Source: an uncultured Pseudomonadota bacterium
Lineage (GTDB): Bacteria > Pseudomonadota > Gammaproteobacteria > Burkholderiales > SG8-39
Direction of reading: 5' to 3'
Length of the DNA stretch: 33,978 nucleotides
Assembly: GCA_903895005.1 (NCBI GenBank)
Contig: CAITSH010000133.1
Location: 1 to 33,978, forward strand
Shown piece by piece: positions 15,688-22,736 of this stretch; position 1 is the first letter of the stretch; every line of letters starts with the position of its first letter. The position numbers were made by a program, and so were the translations under genes. The notes beneath the pieces are model-generated. The model saw only the letters and a program-made list of their open reading frames with translations. It had not been told where the DNA came from and ran no database searches.

Positions 15688-16653
15688 CTATTGCGCGGGT
15701 ACGAGTTTACCCGCCCTGACCAGCTTCGCCCATCGTTCCACGTCGGCATCAAAATATTTTCCGAAATCGGCGGTGGCGACAGGGATCGCTTCCGCGCCGC
15801 TTTGCTGCAGTCGCTCCCGCACTTCGGTGCTTTGCAATGCGCGCATCGTGGCCTGGTTGAGCTTTTCGATTGCTTCGGGGGGCGTGCCCGCCGGAACGAG
15901 AAATCCAAACCAGGTGACCATTTCGTAGCCGGGAAAACCCGATTCGGCGAGCGTCGGAACATCGGGGAAGGCGGGCGAGCGTTTGATCGAGGTGATCGCC
16001 AGCGGCTTGACCTTGCCGCCCTTGACCTGGCCGGAGGCCGAGCCCATCACGTCAAACAGAACGCTGATCCGCCCGGCGATCAGATCCGGATACACCGCGC
16101 CGCTGCCCTTGTACGGAACATGGAGCAGGGGCAGCGAAAAATTGCCCGAGAGCAGCTCACCGGCGAGGTGGCTTCCGGTGCCGGGCCCGGAGGAGCCGTA
16201 GCTGACGGTGCCCGGCGATTTTTTCGCCATCGTAACTACGTCAGCAAGGCCCTTGAACGGACTTTCCGTAGAAGTCACCAGCAAGCTGGGGATGGCGGCG
16301 ACACCCGCGAGTGGGGCGAGATCCTTTTTGGGATCGAACGGCAGCTTCATCAGCGATACGTTCGAGGCGAGGCTGCTCGAAGCAAACAGAATGGTGTAGC
16401 CGTCCGGTTTGGCCTGGCGCGCAACGTACTCGGCACCGATGTTGCCGCCTGCGCCGGGCTTCAATTCGACAATCACGTTTTGCCCGAGCGCCTCACCCAT
16501 TTTCAAGGCGAGAACACGGCCCAGCACATCGCTGCTGCCGCCGCCGGCGTAAGGGATGATCATCGTGATGGGCTTTGATGGGAATGATTGTGCGACGGCG
16601 TGGGACGCCGCGAGGAGGGAGATGCACAAAAGGGTTGCCAGTTGCGATCGCAT
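15688..16653 (-). CDS. Bug/TctC-type tripartite tricarboxylate receptor
   Basis: 321 residues from the ATG at 16653, chosen because a signal peptide (MRSQLATLLCISLLAASHAVA, cut before QSFPSKP) starts there and an AGGA site precedes it. Family blocks: MIIPYAGGGSSDVLGRVLA, ELKPGAGGNIGAEYVAR, LLHVPYKGSGAVYPDLIAGRI, VKGGKVKPLAITS and FPGYEMVTWFGFLVPAGTPP. It is the first gene of a probable four-gene transcript: receptor, dioxygenase alpha, dioxygenase beta, RidA. It likely binds the aromatic acid those enzymes attack, or a related one. It is more like the receptor at 12350 than the one at 18727. Confidence 0.93.
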   Translation of the reverse strand: MRSQLATLLCISLLAASHAVAQSFPSKPITMIIPYAGGGSSDVLGRVLALKMGEALGQNVIVELKPGAGGNIGAEYVARQAKPDGYTILFASSSLASNVSLMKLPFDPKKDLAPLAGVAAIPSLLVTSTESPFKGLADVVTMAKKSPGTVSYGSSGPGTGSHLAGELLSGNFSLPLLHVPYKGSGAVYPDLIAGRISVLFDVMGSASGQVKGGKVKPLAITSIKRSPAFPDVPTLAESGFPGYEMVTWFGFLVPAGTPPEAIEKLNQATMRALQSTEVRERLQQSGAEAIPVATADFGKYFDADVERWAKLVRAGKLVPAQ

Positions 16654-16854
16654 AAGGGGTTTTTCCTGAAGGTTTGCCGGATGGGTGAAATTCAGAGGTG
16701 CCGCTTGCCGTGGAATTGCAAAAGACGGTAGGGCAATGCGTCCAAGCGCCCTTCGCACAAGCGCACCAAAGCGGTGAAAGACGAGGGGGTGGGCACGGCT
16801 TTGATGCCTTGGTCGAGTAGATTCAAGGCAAGCGTGCACGGGTGTGTCGCTGAA

Positions 16855-16873
16855 TGTTGTATGCATACCAACA
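16855..16873. promoter_or_regulatory. palindrome, possible GntR-type operator
   Basis: TGTTGTATGCATACCAACA contains the perfect ten-base palindrome GTATGCATAC (16859-16868), with outer arms TGTT and AACA offset by a single base. It lies about 200 bases before the receptor-dioxygenase transcript. GTA/TAC half-sites are typical of FadR-type GntR operators, and TGTATACA at 6739 shares the TGTA..TACA theme. The regulator is not encoded in the window. Confidence 0.4.
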
Positions 16874-17013
16874 GTCGTGAGCAAACTCCGTGCCATTGGT
16901 GGTGAACTTCACACAGGTGGCCGCGTACCCTCGGCGGATGTGATGTCGCGGGTGGTGACGCGATGTGAGCGGCGCTGCCGCCAGGCGCGCGTAGCGCCGG
17001 AGCGCAGCCGGTT

Positions 17014-17049
17014 AACGAAAAACCGGCGAATGTTCGCCGGTTTTTCGTT
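17014..17049. terminator. bidirectional rho-independent terminator
   Basis: A perfect 17-pair inverted repeat (arms 17014-17030 and 17033-17049, two-base centre). The GC-rich core ACCGGCGAA/TTCGCCGGT is flanked by A5 on the left and T5 on the right, so each strand reads a stem followed by T5. It lies 42 bases past the stop of the UbiD gene in the direction of transcription and should end the receptor-UbiD transcript. Confidence 0.85.
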
Positions 17050-17090
17050 GGTTCATGTGCGCGCCGTCCGGTGCGGACGGCGGTGGTGAC

Positions 17091-18692
17091 TCAGGGCTTG
17101 GCCGCGAACTTCGAGCCTTTCAGGCAGATGCGTCCGCGCGGATCCTGCCACAAGGTCCCGTCGGCATGCAGTTGGCCGAAGGCGCGTGCCACAGAGGCAA
17201 AGTCGTAATCGCTCAGGCGTTCGGCCAGCTCCGAGTAATACAGCGGTGCCGGCTCGATCAGTGCGGTTATTTTTTTTGTCAGTTCCGAAAGCGCGCTGGC
17301 CGGAGCTGCTGTACCCGCATCGCTTTTCCCGGCAACGTAGTCGGCGATTTTAGCGCGGTCGAAATACGCATAGGAGATTCGCTCGAAGCGCTCTTTTGGA
17401 ATGCCCTCGCCGATGGTGGCGTCGATCCCGACCTTGGCGCCGATGGGCACCTGGCCCGGGGTGATGTACAGGCTCGGGTCGAGCGGCTTGGCCCGCGCAC
17501 CGGGGATGATGATGACGTCGCGGTCGCCTTGCACGCGCGTGGCGATGGCCCATTCGACTTCGGTGGGGTTGTTGACGTCGATATCGTCATCGACCACCAC
17601 CACATGCTTGAGGTCCATGACTGACAGCGCGGCGAGCAGTGCGTTCTTGCCTTCACCGGCCTGCTTCTTGATCGAGATTACGGCATGCCAGAAGGCGCGG
17701 CCGCCCAGGGTGACGTTAATGTCCTTGACCTGCACTCCGGCGGTTCGCAGCGCGCGGCGGATCGCCTGGTAGCGCGTCGGCGCGGCAAGCCAGGTGTTTT
17801 CCCAGGGCATGTGCAGCGCGTAGTAAATCGGGTTCTTGCGCATCATGATGGCCTTGATGCGCACGTTCGGATTCCAGTGCAGGCCGCCCATCAGGCCGGT
17901 GAACTCACCGAAGCGTCCTTCAGGTTGCGTCCAGCCGATGGGCAGGATCTCGCCCTCAAGGACGATTTCGCTGTCCGCGATATAGGGCAGGTCGATGGTC
18001 TTGCACTGGCCAAGCGGAACGGCTGCGCCGCGTATGCCGCCGGTGATGCCCATTTCATCCACACCGATCGGTGCGCGGAATCCGGCGCCCAGCACCTCCA
18101 TGGGATGGGTACCGATGGAAATGGAAATCGGGCAGGGACGGCCGGCTTCATAGGCACGCTGCGCGTACATGCGCATGTTGTTGGGCGTGACGATGTCGAT
18201 GCCGGTGAGGTTCTTTTCCTTAACCATGAAGCGGTACACGCCGGAGTTGACCCCGTATTCGGGATCATGGGCCATTACGACGCCTGCGGTGATCATCGGG
18301 CCGCCGTCGTAGATCGAGCTCATCGGCACGGGCAACTTGAACAGGTCGACATCGTCGCCGGTCAGGATGATCTCCTCGGTGCTCGAAGTCGCGACGCGCT
18401 TTGGCGAAATCGGGTTGTCTATGCCGATTTGCAGCTTGTCTTCGATTTCGCGAAAGGTTTCGCAACCGACCGACATGATGGCGCGCTTTTGCGTGCGCAC
18501 AATGCCAGAGAGCACCGGCATGTCGTAGCCGATGACATTGTGGAACATCAGTGCCTTGTCGGACTGGTCGACGAGGGTGGCGATATGGCGGATATCAACG
18601 GGTTGATGCAGGTCTATGAGTTCGCCAGCCGCGCGCAGTCTTTCGACAAAGCCGCGCATGTCTTCGGAAAAGGGTGTGTTACCGGATGCCAT
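17091..18692 (-). CDS. UbiD family prenylated-FMN decarboxylase
   Basis: 533 residues. The catalytic R-E-E set of UbiD/Fdc enzymes is visible: R154 in NSGVYRFMV, then E258 and E263 in QPEGRFGEF. Probable metal and cofactor residues N149, H196 and E246 fit the family pattern. These enzymes reversibly (de)carboxylate aromatic or unsaturated acids using prenylated FMN. No UbiX-type prenyltransferase gene is in the window, so the cofactor must be supplied from elsewhere. After about residue 470 there is an extra tail (PLYYSELAERLSDYDFASVARAFGQLHADGTLW..) that resembles a winged helix and makes it longer than the usual roughly 490. The start lacks an obvious ribosome site. It follows a Bug receptor by 34 bases. 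Confidence 0.92.
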   Translation of the reverse strand: MASGNTPFSEDMRGFVERLRAAGELIDLHQPVDIRHIATLVDQSDKALMFHNVIGYDMPVLSGIVRTQKRAIMSVGCETFREIEDKLQIGIDNPISPKRVATSSTEEIILTGDDVDLFKLPVPMSSIYDGGPMITAGVVMAHDPEYGVNSGVYRFMVKEKNLTGIDIVTPNNMRMYAQRAYEAGRPCPISISIGTHPMEVLGAGFRAPIGVDEMGITGGIRGAAVPLGQCKTIDLPYIADSEIVLEGEILPIGWTQPEGRFGEFTGLMGGLHWNPNVRIKAIMMRKNPIYYALHMPWENTWLAAPTRYQAIRRALRTAGVQVKDINVTLGGRAFWHAVISIKKQAGEGKNALLAALSVMDLKHVVVVDDDIDVNNPTEVEWAIATRVQGDRDVIIIPGARAKPLDPSLYITPGQVPIGAKVGIDATIGEGIPKERFERISYAYFDRAKIADYVAGKSDAGTAAPASALSELTKKITALIEPAPLYYSELAERLSDYDFASVARAFGQLHADGTLWQDPRGRICLKGSKFAAKP

Positions 18693-18726
18693 AGGTAGGG
18701 TTTCTATTTTAAAAAAACGGAGGGGG

Positions 18727-19701
18727 TTATTCGAGTTTTGCGCCGGCGTCCCGGACCACCTTGGCCCATCGCACCGTTTCAGATTTTATGAACTCGTTAA
18801 ATTCTACAGCGTTTAATGCCAGTGGCTCGCCACCTTCTGACTTGACGCGCTCAAGATAGTCGGCGGATTTGAGGATGACCGCGGCCTCTTCGCTCAATCG
18901 GTTGAGAACCGACGGTGGTGTGCCGGTCGGTGCGACAAGGCCGAACCAGGACACCAGTTCATAGCCGGGAACACCGGCCTCGGCGATGGTCGGCACCTCC
19001 GGCATGCTGGCAGAACGGCGCGCGCTGGTGACGCCAAGGGCGATCAGCTTGCCGGCGCGAATATGCTGCAGCACCGAGGGTATCGAGGCAAACATGACCG
19101 ACACCTGTCCGCCCAGCGTGTCTGTCACCGCCGGGCCGGTGCCCTTGTAGGGAACATGCGTCATGTTTGTTCCGGTTGCCACCTTGAATGCCTCGGCGGC
19201 TAGGTGCGCGCCACCCCCGGATCCGGCGGAGGCAAAGTTGAGGAATCCGGGCTTTGCCTTGGCCAGCGCAATCAATTGCTGCGTGGTTTTGACGCCCACC
19301 GAGGGATGGGCCACCAGCACAAGCGGGAAGGTAGCGAGTCCGGCCACGCCCGTGAGGTCGCCGGTGAGGCTGTAGGGCAGCTTCGCGTACAGGCTGGTAT
19401 TGGCGGCAAGTGCCGAGGGCAGCAACATCATCGTGTAACCGTCGGCTGGCGAGCGCGCGACAAACTCCGCGCCGATGTTGCCGTTGCCTCCACCCTTGTT
19501 GTCCACCACCACCTGCTGATGAAGCGCAGTGCCGAGTTTGTTTGCGACCAGGCGCCCGACCGTATCGGCGGGCCCGGCCGGCGGAAACGGGATGACCATG
19601 CGCACCGGCCGAGAAGGGTAGGTTTGCGCCGAGGCGAAGAGTGGTGCGAGCAGACTGCTTGCCAGCAGGATCAAGGCAAAGGCATTGCGGTGCATTGGCA
19701 T
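18727..19701 (-). CDS. Bug/TctC-type tripartite tricarboxylate receptor
   Basis: 324 residues from the ATG at 19701, which has AAGG seven bases upstream; ATG 19695 is the alternative. Signal peptide cleavage is expected at about A25 (FASA before QTYPSRPVR). Family blocks are present, but the ligand-loop sequence differs from the other two receptors: IPFPPAGPADTVGRLVA instead of the GGS.DVLGR form, and VDNKGGGNGNIGAEFVA. The ligand is therefore likely different. It is transcribed just ahead of the UbiD decarboxylase, whose substrate may be what it binds. Confidence 0.92.
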   Translation of the reverse strand: MPMHRNAFALILLASSLLAPLFASAQTYPSRPVRMVIPFPPAGPADTVGRLVANKLGTALHQQVVVDNKGGGNGNIGAEFVARSPADGYTMMLLPSALAANTSLYAKLPYSLTGDLTGVAGLATFPLVLVAHPSVGVKTTQQLIALAKAKPGFLNFASAGSGGGAHLAAEAFKVATGTNMTHVPYKGTGPAVTDTLGGQVSVMFASIPSVLQHIRAGKLIALGVTSARRSASMPEVPTIAEAGVPGYELVSWFGLVAPTGTPPSVLNRLSEEAAVILKSADYLERVKSEGGEPLALNAVEFNEFIKSETVRWAKVVRDAGAKLE

Positions 19702-19722
19702 ATACAACCTTCAGGCTATGCG

Positions 19723-19741
19723 GGACGCAAAAAATGCATCC
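19723..19741. promoter_or_regulatory. dyad upstream of receptor-UbiD operon
   Basis: GGACGCA (19723-19729) and TGCATCC (19735-19741) form a seven-base inverted repeat with one mismatch around A5. It lies 21 bases before the receptor start, so it may be an operator, or a small hairpin in the leader. Confidence 0.35.
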
Positions 19742-19897
19742 CATGGTTTCGACGGTCCGGCTTTTCGATTGCAGTGACCGGTGCCGCACGGATTCCGGGA
19801 AAACGGCTGAAATTTTATGCGTTCCCAGGCTGCTTTAAAAGCATGATGCATGCCATGGTGGGTTCGATTGCAAGGGCGCGCAGGTGCAGCGTAACGC

Positions 19898-20362
19898 TTA
19901 TGCGAAATTGAGCGGTAGTGCAGTGGTGTACTTGATTTGTTCCATGGCAAAACTCGAACTGACATCGAACAAGTCGGCGGTCTTGATCAGCTTCTTGTAA
20001 ACGGCATCGTAGCCCGCGATGTCGGGAACGACCACGCGCAGCAGATAGTCCATGTCGCCGCTCATGCGGTAAAACTCCACCACCTCGGGCAATTTCATCA
20101 CCGCGGCGTGGAATTTTTCAAACCATTCCTGGTTGTGCCGGCTGGTCTTGACCGCGACGAACACGGTGACGCCAACCTTGAGTTTTGTAGCATCCAGCAG
20201 CGCCACACGCTTGCGAATGTAGCCGTCGTTTTGCAGGCGCTGGATGCGCCGCCAGCAGGGGGTCATCGAAAGGCGCACCTTTTCGGCGATCGTGGCGACA
20301 GGAATGGAAGCGTCTTGCTGTAATAACGAAAGTATTTGCAAATCTATTTTATCGATTGACAT
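19898..20362 (-). CDS. Lrp/AsnC family transcriptional regulator
   Basis: 154 residues, standard size. The N-terminal winged helix-turn-helix (KIDLQILSLLQQDASIPVATIAEKVRLSMTPCWRRIQRLQNDGYI, 5-49) is unmistakable, and the C-terminal RAM ligand-binding domain follows (VEFYRMSGDMDYLLRVVVPDIAGYDAVYKKLI). These regulators usually answer to an amino acid and control a neighbouring gene. It is divergent from the thiol dioxygenase at 20529, with 166 bases between, which makes that gene the most likely target. It also lies just upstream, on the same strand, of the receptor-UbiD pair. Confidence 0.93.
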   Translation of the reverse strand: MSIDKIDLQILSLLQQDASIPVATIAEKVRLSMTPCWRRIQRLQNDGYIRKRVALLDATKLKVGVTVFVAVKTSRHNQEWFEKFHAAVMKLPEVVEFYRMSGDMDYLLRVVVPDIAGYDAVYKKLIKTADLFDVSSSFAMEQIKYTTALPLNFA

Positions 20363-20528
20363 AATTTTGGAAAAAAATACCTTAAAAGGACCGTCAGCTT
20401 AACAAAATTGCAAGCCTATTTCACGCTCTCCGCGCTACGATGGAGCGTCACCAAATTGGCGTGCCATGGTGAGAAAAACGCTGGTTATTTAAACCGCGGC
20501 GACAGAACTCAAGAGAGGTATCCCGCCC

Positions 20529-21089
20529 ATGATCACTGATGCCCCCGTGCATGCGCCCCCGGCAGGCATACGCCGCCTCGCCGACCTGGTCGGTGCGGCC
20601 TGCCGCGCGCCGATGAACGAGATGCCTGAGCGCCTGTCCGCGGCCCTCGCCGGAGTCGCGGGCGAGGACGAACACGAAGAATTCGTGCCAGTCCACGCAA
20701 GGCAGCCGGATCCGCTGCGTTATGCACGTCACGTTTTGCATACTGATCCACTGGGTCGGTTCACGATTGTTTCGCTGGTTTGGGGGCCGGGACAGTTCAG
20801 CCCGGTTCACGGCCACCACACCTGGTGTGCTTACGCTGTTTGCGACGGCGAGCTTCATGAAACGGATTACGCCTACGATGCCGCCAGCCGCCTGGCCGTG
20901 GCGCAGCAAGGCGTCGCGCTGCGCGCAGGCGAGATAAAATTCGCCTACGCCGGGATTGATCAAATCCACAAACTGGGGAATGGCTGCGATAATGTAGCCC
21001 GTTCAATCCACATTTACGGCGTGGATGCGGAACGGATAGCCACGCACGTAAACCGCGTCGTGGCCGTCGGTCCGCAGCACCGCTTGTAG
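20529..21089 (+). CDS. cysteine dioxygenase-type thiol dioxygenase (cupin)
   Basis: 186 residues with a cupin fold. Iron ligands H94 and H96 lie in SPVHGHHTW and H147 in DQIHKLGN. S159-H161-Y163 in SIHIYG matches the Ser-His-Tyr triad of cysteine dioxygenases. By family it oxidises a small thiol (cysteine or 3-mercaptopropionate) to its sulfinate with O2; the two cannot be told apart here by eye. It is divergent from an Lrp/AsnC regulator, which suits amino-acid-responsive control. A ribosome site (AGAGAGG) lies about ten bases before the ATG. Confidence 0.85.
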   Translation: MITDAPVHAPPAGIRRLADLVGAACRAPMNEMPERLSAALAGVAGEDEHEEFVPVHARQPDPLRYARHVLHTDPLGRFTIVSLVWGPGQFSPVHGHHTWCAYAVCDGELHETDYAYDAASRLAVAQQGVALRAGEIKFAYAGIDQIHKLGNGCDNVARSIHIYGVDAERIATHVNRVVAVGPQHRL

Positions 21090-21176
21090 CGGGGTAGCCG
21101 GTAGATTTTTCCCCGGGCGGTGCGAAATGCGATTGCCCGTTTTCACACTTTGCGACCAGACATAGAAGGAAATCCA

Positions 21177-22181
21177 ATGAAAGCCCTAGTCCTGCGCCAG
21201 CACGGCGGCCTGGAGAATCTCGAGTACGTCACCGATCATCCCATGCCCGTCATCAAGGACGGCCATGTCATCATCCGGGTCGGCGCCTCGTCGTTCAATT
21301 ACCACGATGTGTTCACGGTCAAGGGCATGCCGGGCATCAAGGTGCCGTTTCCGGTGGTGGTCGGCCTGGACATGGCGGGTGAGATTGTCGAGGTTGGCGG
21401 CGGCGCCGGCGACTGGAAAAAAGGCGACCGCGTGCTGGTCAACCCGCTCAACAAGGCCAAAGGCCTGATGGGCGAGATGCTTGACGGCGGCATGGCCGAG
21501 TATTGCCTCGTGGCCGCCGACCAATTGATGAAGGTCCCCGACGCCGTGACATTCGCCGAAGCGGCGTCACTGCCGGTTGCCTACGGTACGGCCCATCGCA
21601 TGCTGGTCACACACAACACCGTAAAGAAGGGTGACCGAGTCCTCGTTCTCGGGGCCTCCGGCGGCGTTGGTACCGGTTGCGTGATCCTCGCCAAGAAGCT
21701 GGGCGCCGAAGTCATCGCCTGCGCCAGCAGCGCCGACAAGCTCGCGCGCCTGAAGGAAATCGGCGCCGATGAGGTGATCAACTACAAGGATGTGGATTTC
21801 TCCAAGTGGGCGATCGAGAAATACGGCAAGCCGCAACGACGCAACTATGAGGGCGGCGTGGACGTGGTTGTGAATTTTACCGGTGGCGACACCTGGGTGC
21901 CCTCCCTCAAATGCCTCAAGCGCGGCGGCAAGCTCCTGGTGTGCGGCGCGACGGCAGGTCATGACCCCAAGGAAGACCTGCGCTATATCTGGAGTTTCGA
22001 ACTCCAGGTCATCGGTTCGAACAGTTTTTACATGGATAACCTCACTGCGCTGATGGACATGATCGCCAAAGGCGAAATGAAACCTTTGATCGACAAGACC
22101 CTGCCGCTGTCCGAGGGACGCGAAGGCCTGCGACTCATCCAGGATCGCGAAGTCATCGGTAAAGTTGTCATCACCCCCTAA
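21177..22181 (+). CDS. MDR superfamily NAD(P)H-dependent oxidoreductase (zinc-type alcohol dehydrogenase-like)
   Basis: 334 residues from the ATG at 21177, which has AGAAGGA six bases upstream; the open stretch before it is not family-like. The GroES-like half covers about 1-130 and the nucleotide-binding half carries LVLGASGGVGTGCVILAKKLGAEVIACASSADK, then ADEVINYKD. The usual catalytic zinc cysteine near residue 40 is replaced (SSFNYHDVFTVKG), as in quinone-reductase or enoyl-reductase branches, so it may work without zinc. The substrate is unknown. It forms a probable transcript with the thioesterase 26 bases downstream. Confidence 0.88.
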   Translation: MKALVLRQHGGLENLEYVTDHPMPVIKDGHVIIRVGASSFNYHDVFTVKGMPGIKVPFPVVVGLDMAGEIVEVGGGAGDWKKGDRVLVNPLNKAKGLMGEMLDGGMAEYCLVAADQLMKVPDAVTFAEAASLPVAYGTAHRMLVTHNTVKKGDRVLVLGASGGVGTGCVILAKKLGAEVIACASSADKLARLKEIGADEVINYKDVDFSKWAIEKYGKPQRRNYEGGVDVVVNFTGGDTWVPSLKCLKRGGKLLVCGATAGHDPKEDLRYIWSFELQVIGSNSFYMDNLTALMDMIAKGEMKPLIDKTLPLSEGREGLRLIQDREVIGKVVITP

Positions 22182-22207
22182 ACAATCCTGGCGAAACGGC
22201 ACATACC

Positions 22208-22639
22208 ATGAGCGAAGAAAAACTGACCGCGGCGCAAGTCGAGGAAAAAATCACCCGGGCTCCTTATCACCAATGGCTGGGCATCAAGGTCTTGTCGGTG
22301 GGCGAGGGCGAAATCGAAATCAAGGCGACCTGGCGTGAAGAGTGGGTGGTGAATCTGGAGCGTAGGTACACCCACGGCGGTATTCTCGCCGCCCTGGTGG
22401 ACCTGACCGCCGATTGGGCGCTGGTTTCCAAGACCGGCCGGGGCGTACCCACCATCGACATGCGCGTGGACTATCACCGTGCTGCCATGCCCGGAGACCT
22501 GACGGGCAAGGGCAAGATAGTCAAATTTGGCAACCAGTTCAGCGTCGCCGAAGCCCAGATATTCGACAAGGACGGGGCCTTGTGCGCCAGCGGCCGTGGT
22601 GTCTACCTGACGGCGCCGCCGCCCCCGCCCAAGGCTTGA
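22208..22639 (+). CDS. PaaI-like hotdog-fold thioesterase
   Basis: 143 residues with a single hotdog domain. The signature YTHGGILAALVDLTADWAL (about 57-75) matches the HGG...D pattern of the PaaI/4HBT_2 group, and MRVDYHRAAMPGDLTGKGKI is the usual second half. It hydrolyses an acyl-CoA, releasing free CoA; in phenylacetate-type pathways PaaI rescues dead-end CoA esters. The C terminus is a proline tail (APPPPPKA). A terminator-like hairpin follows at 22668. Confidence 0.88.
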   Translation: MSEEKLTAAQVEEKITRAPYHQWLGIKVLSVGEGEIEIKATWREEWVVNLERRYTHGGILAALVDLTADWALVSKTGRGVPTIDMRVDYHRAAMPGDLTGKGKIVKFGNQFSVAEAQIFDKDGALCASGRGVYLTAPPPPPKA

Positions 22640-22667
22640 GGGTCTGAGGCACGGGCCTCTTACGGGC

Positions 22668-22706
22668 TGAAGGGCGCGACGCTGGTCGCCGCCCTTCAAG
22701 TCTTTT
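22668..22706 (+). terminator. rho-independent terminator after thioesterase
   Basis: Stem arms TGAAGGGCG (22668-22676) and CGCCCTTCA (22690-22698), plus inner CGAC/GTCG around a GCTG loop with one bulged C. It is followed by AGTCTTTT. It would end the oxidoreductase-thioesterase transcript just before the ligase gene. Confidence 0.65.
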
Positions 22707-22736
22707 CCGCTTTGAACTGACTGCAAGCTTTGTGCA

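Larger units (their letters stand above)
16654..17090. other. intergenic region with palindrome and terminator
   Basis: 437 bases without a gene that I can support. It separates the UbiD gene end (17091) from the next receptor gene and must hold the promoter of the dioxygenase transcript. It contains a near-perfect palindrome (16855-16873) and a strong hairpin (17014-17049), both listed separately. The remainder shows nothing recognisable. Confidence 0.6.

Noticed and set aside
15166..16578. 470-codon plus-strand open frame opposite the dioxygenase alpha and Bug genes
   Set aside because: It spans parts of two well-defined genes on the other strand and has no recognisable domain.
17685..18698. 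337-codon frame opposite the UbiD gene
   Set aside because: Shadow of a gene with the full R-E-E catalytic set; no ribosome site or family features.
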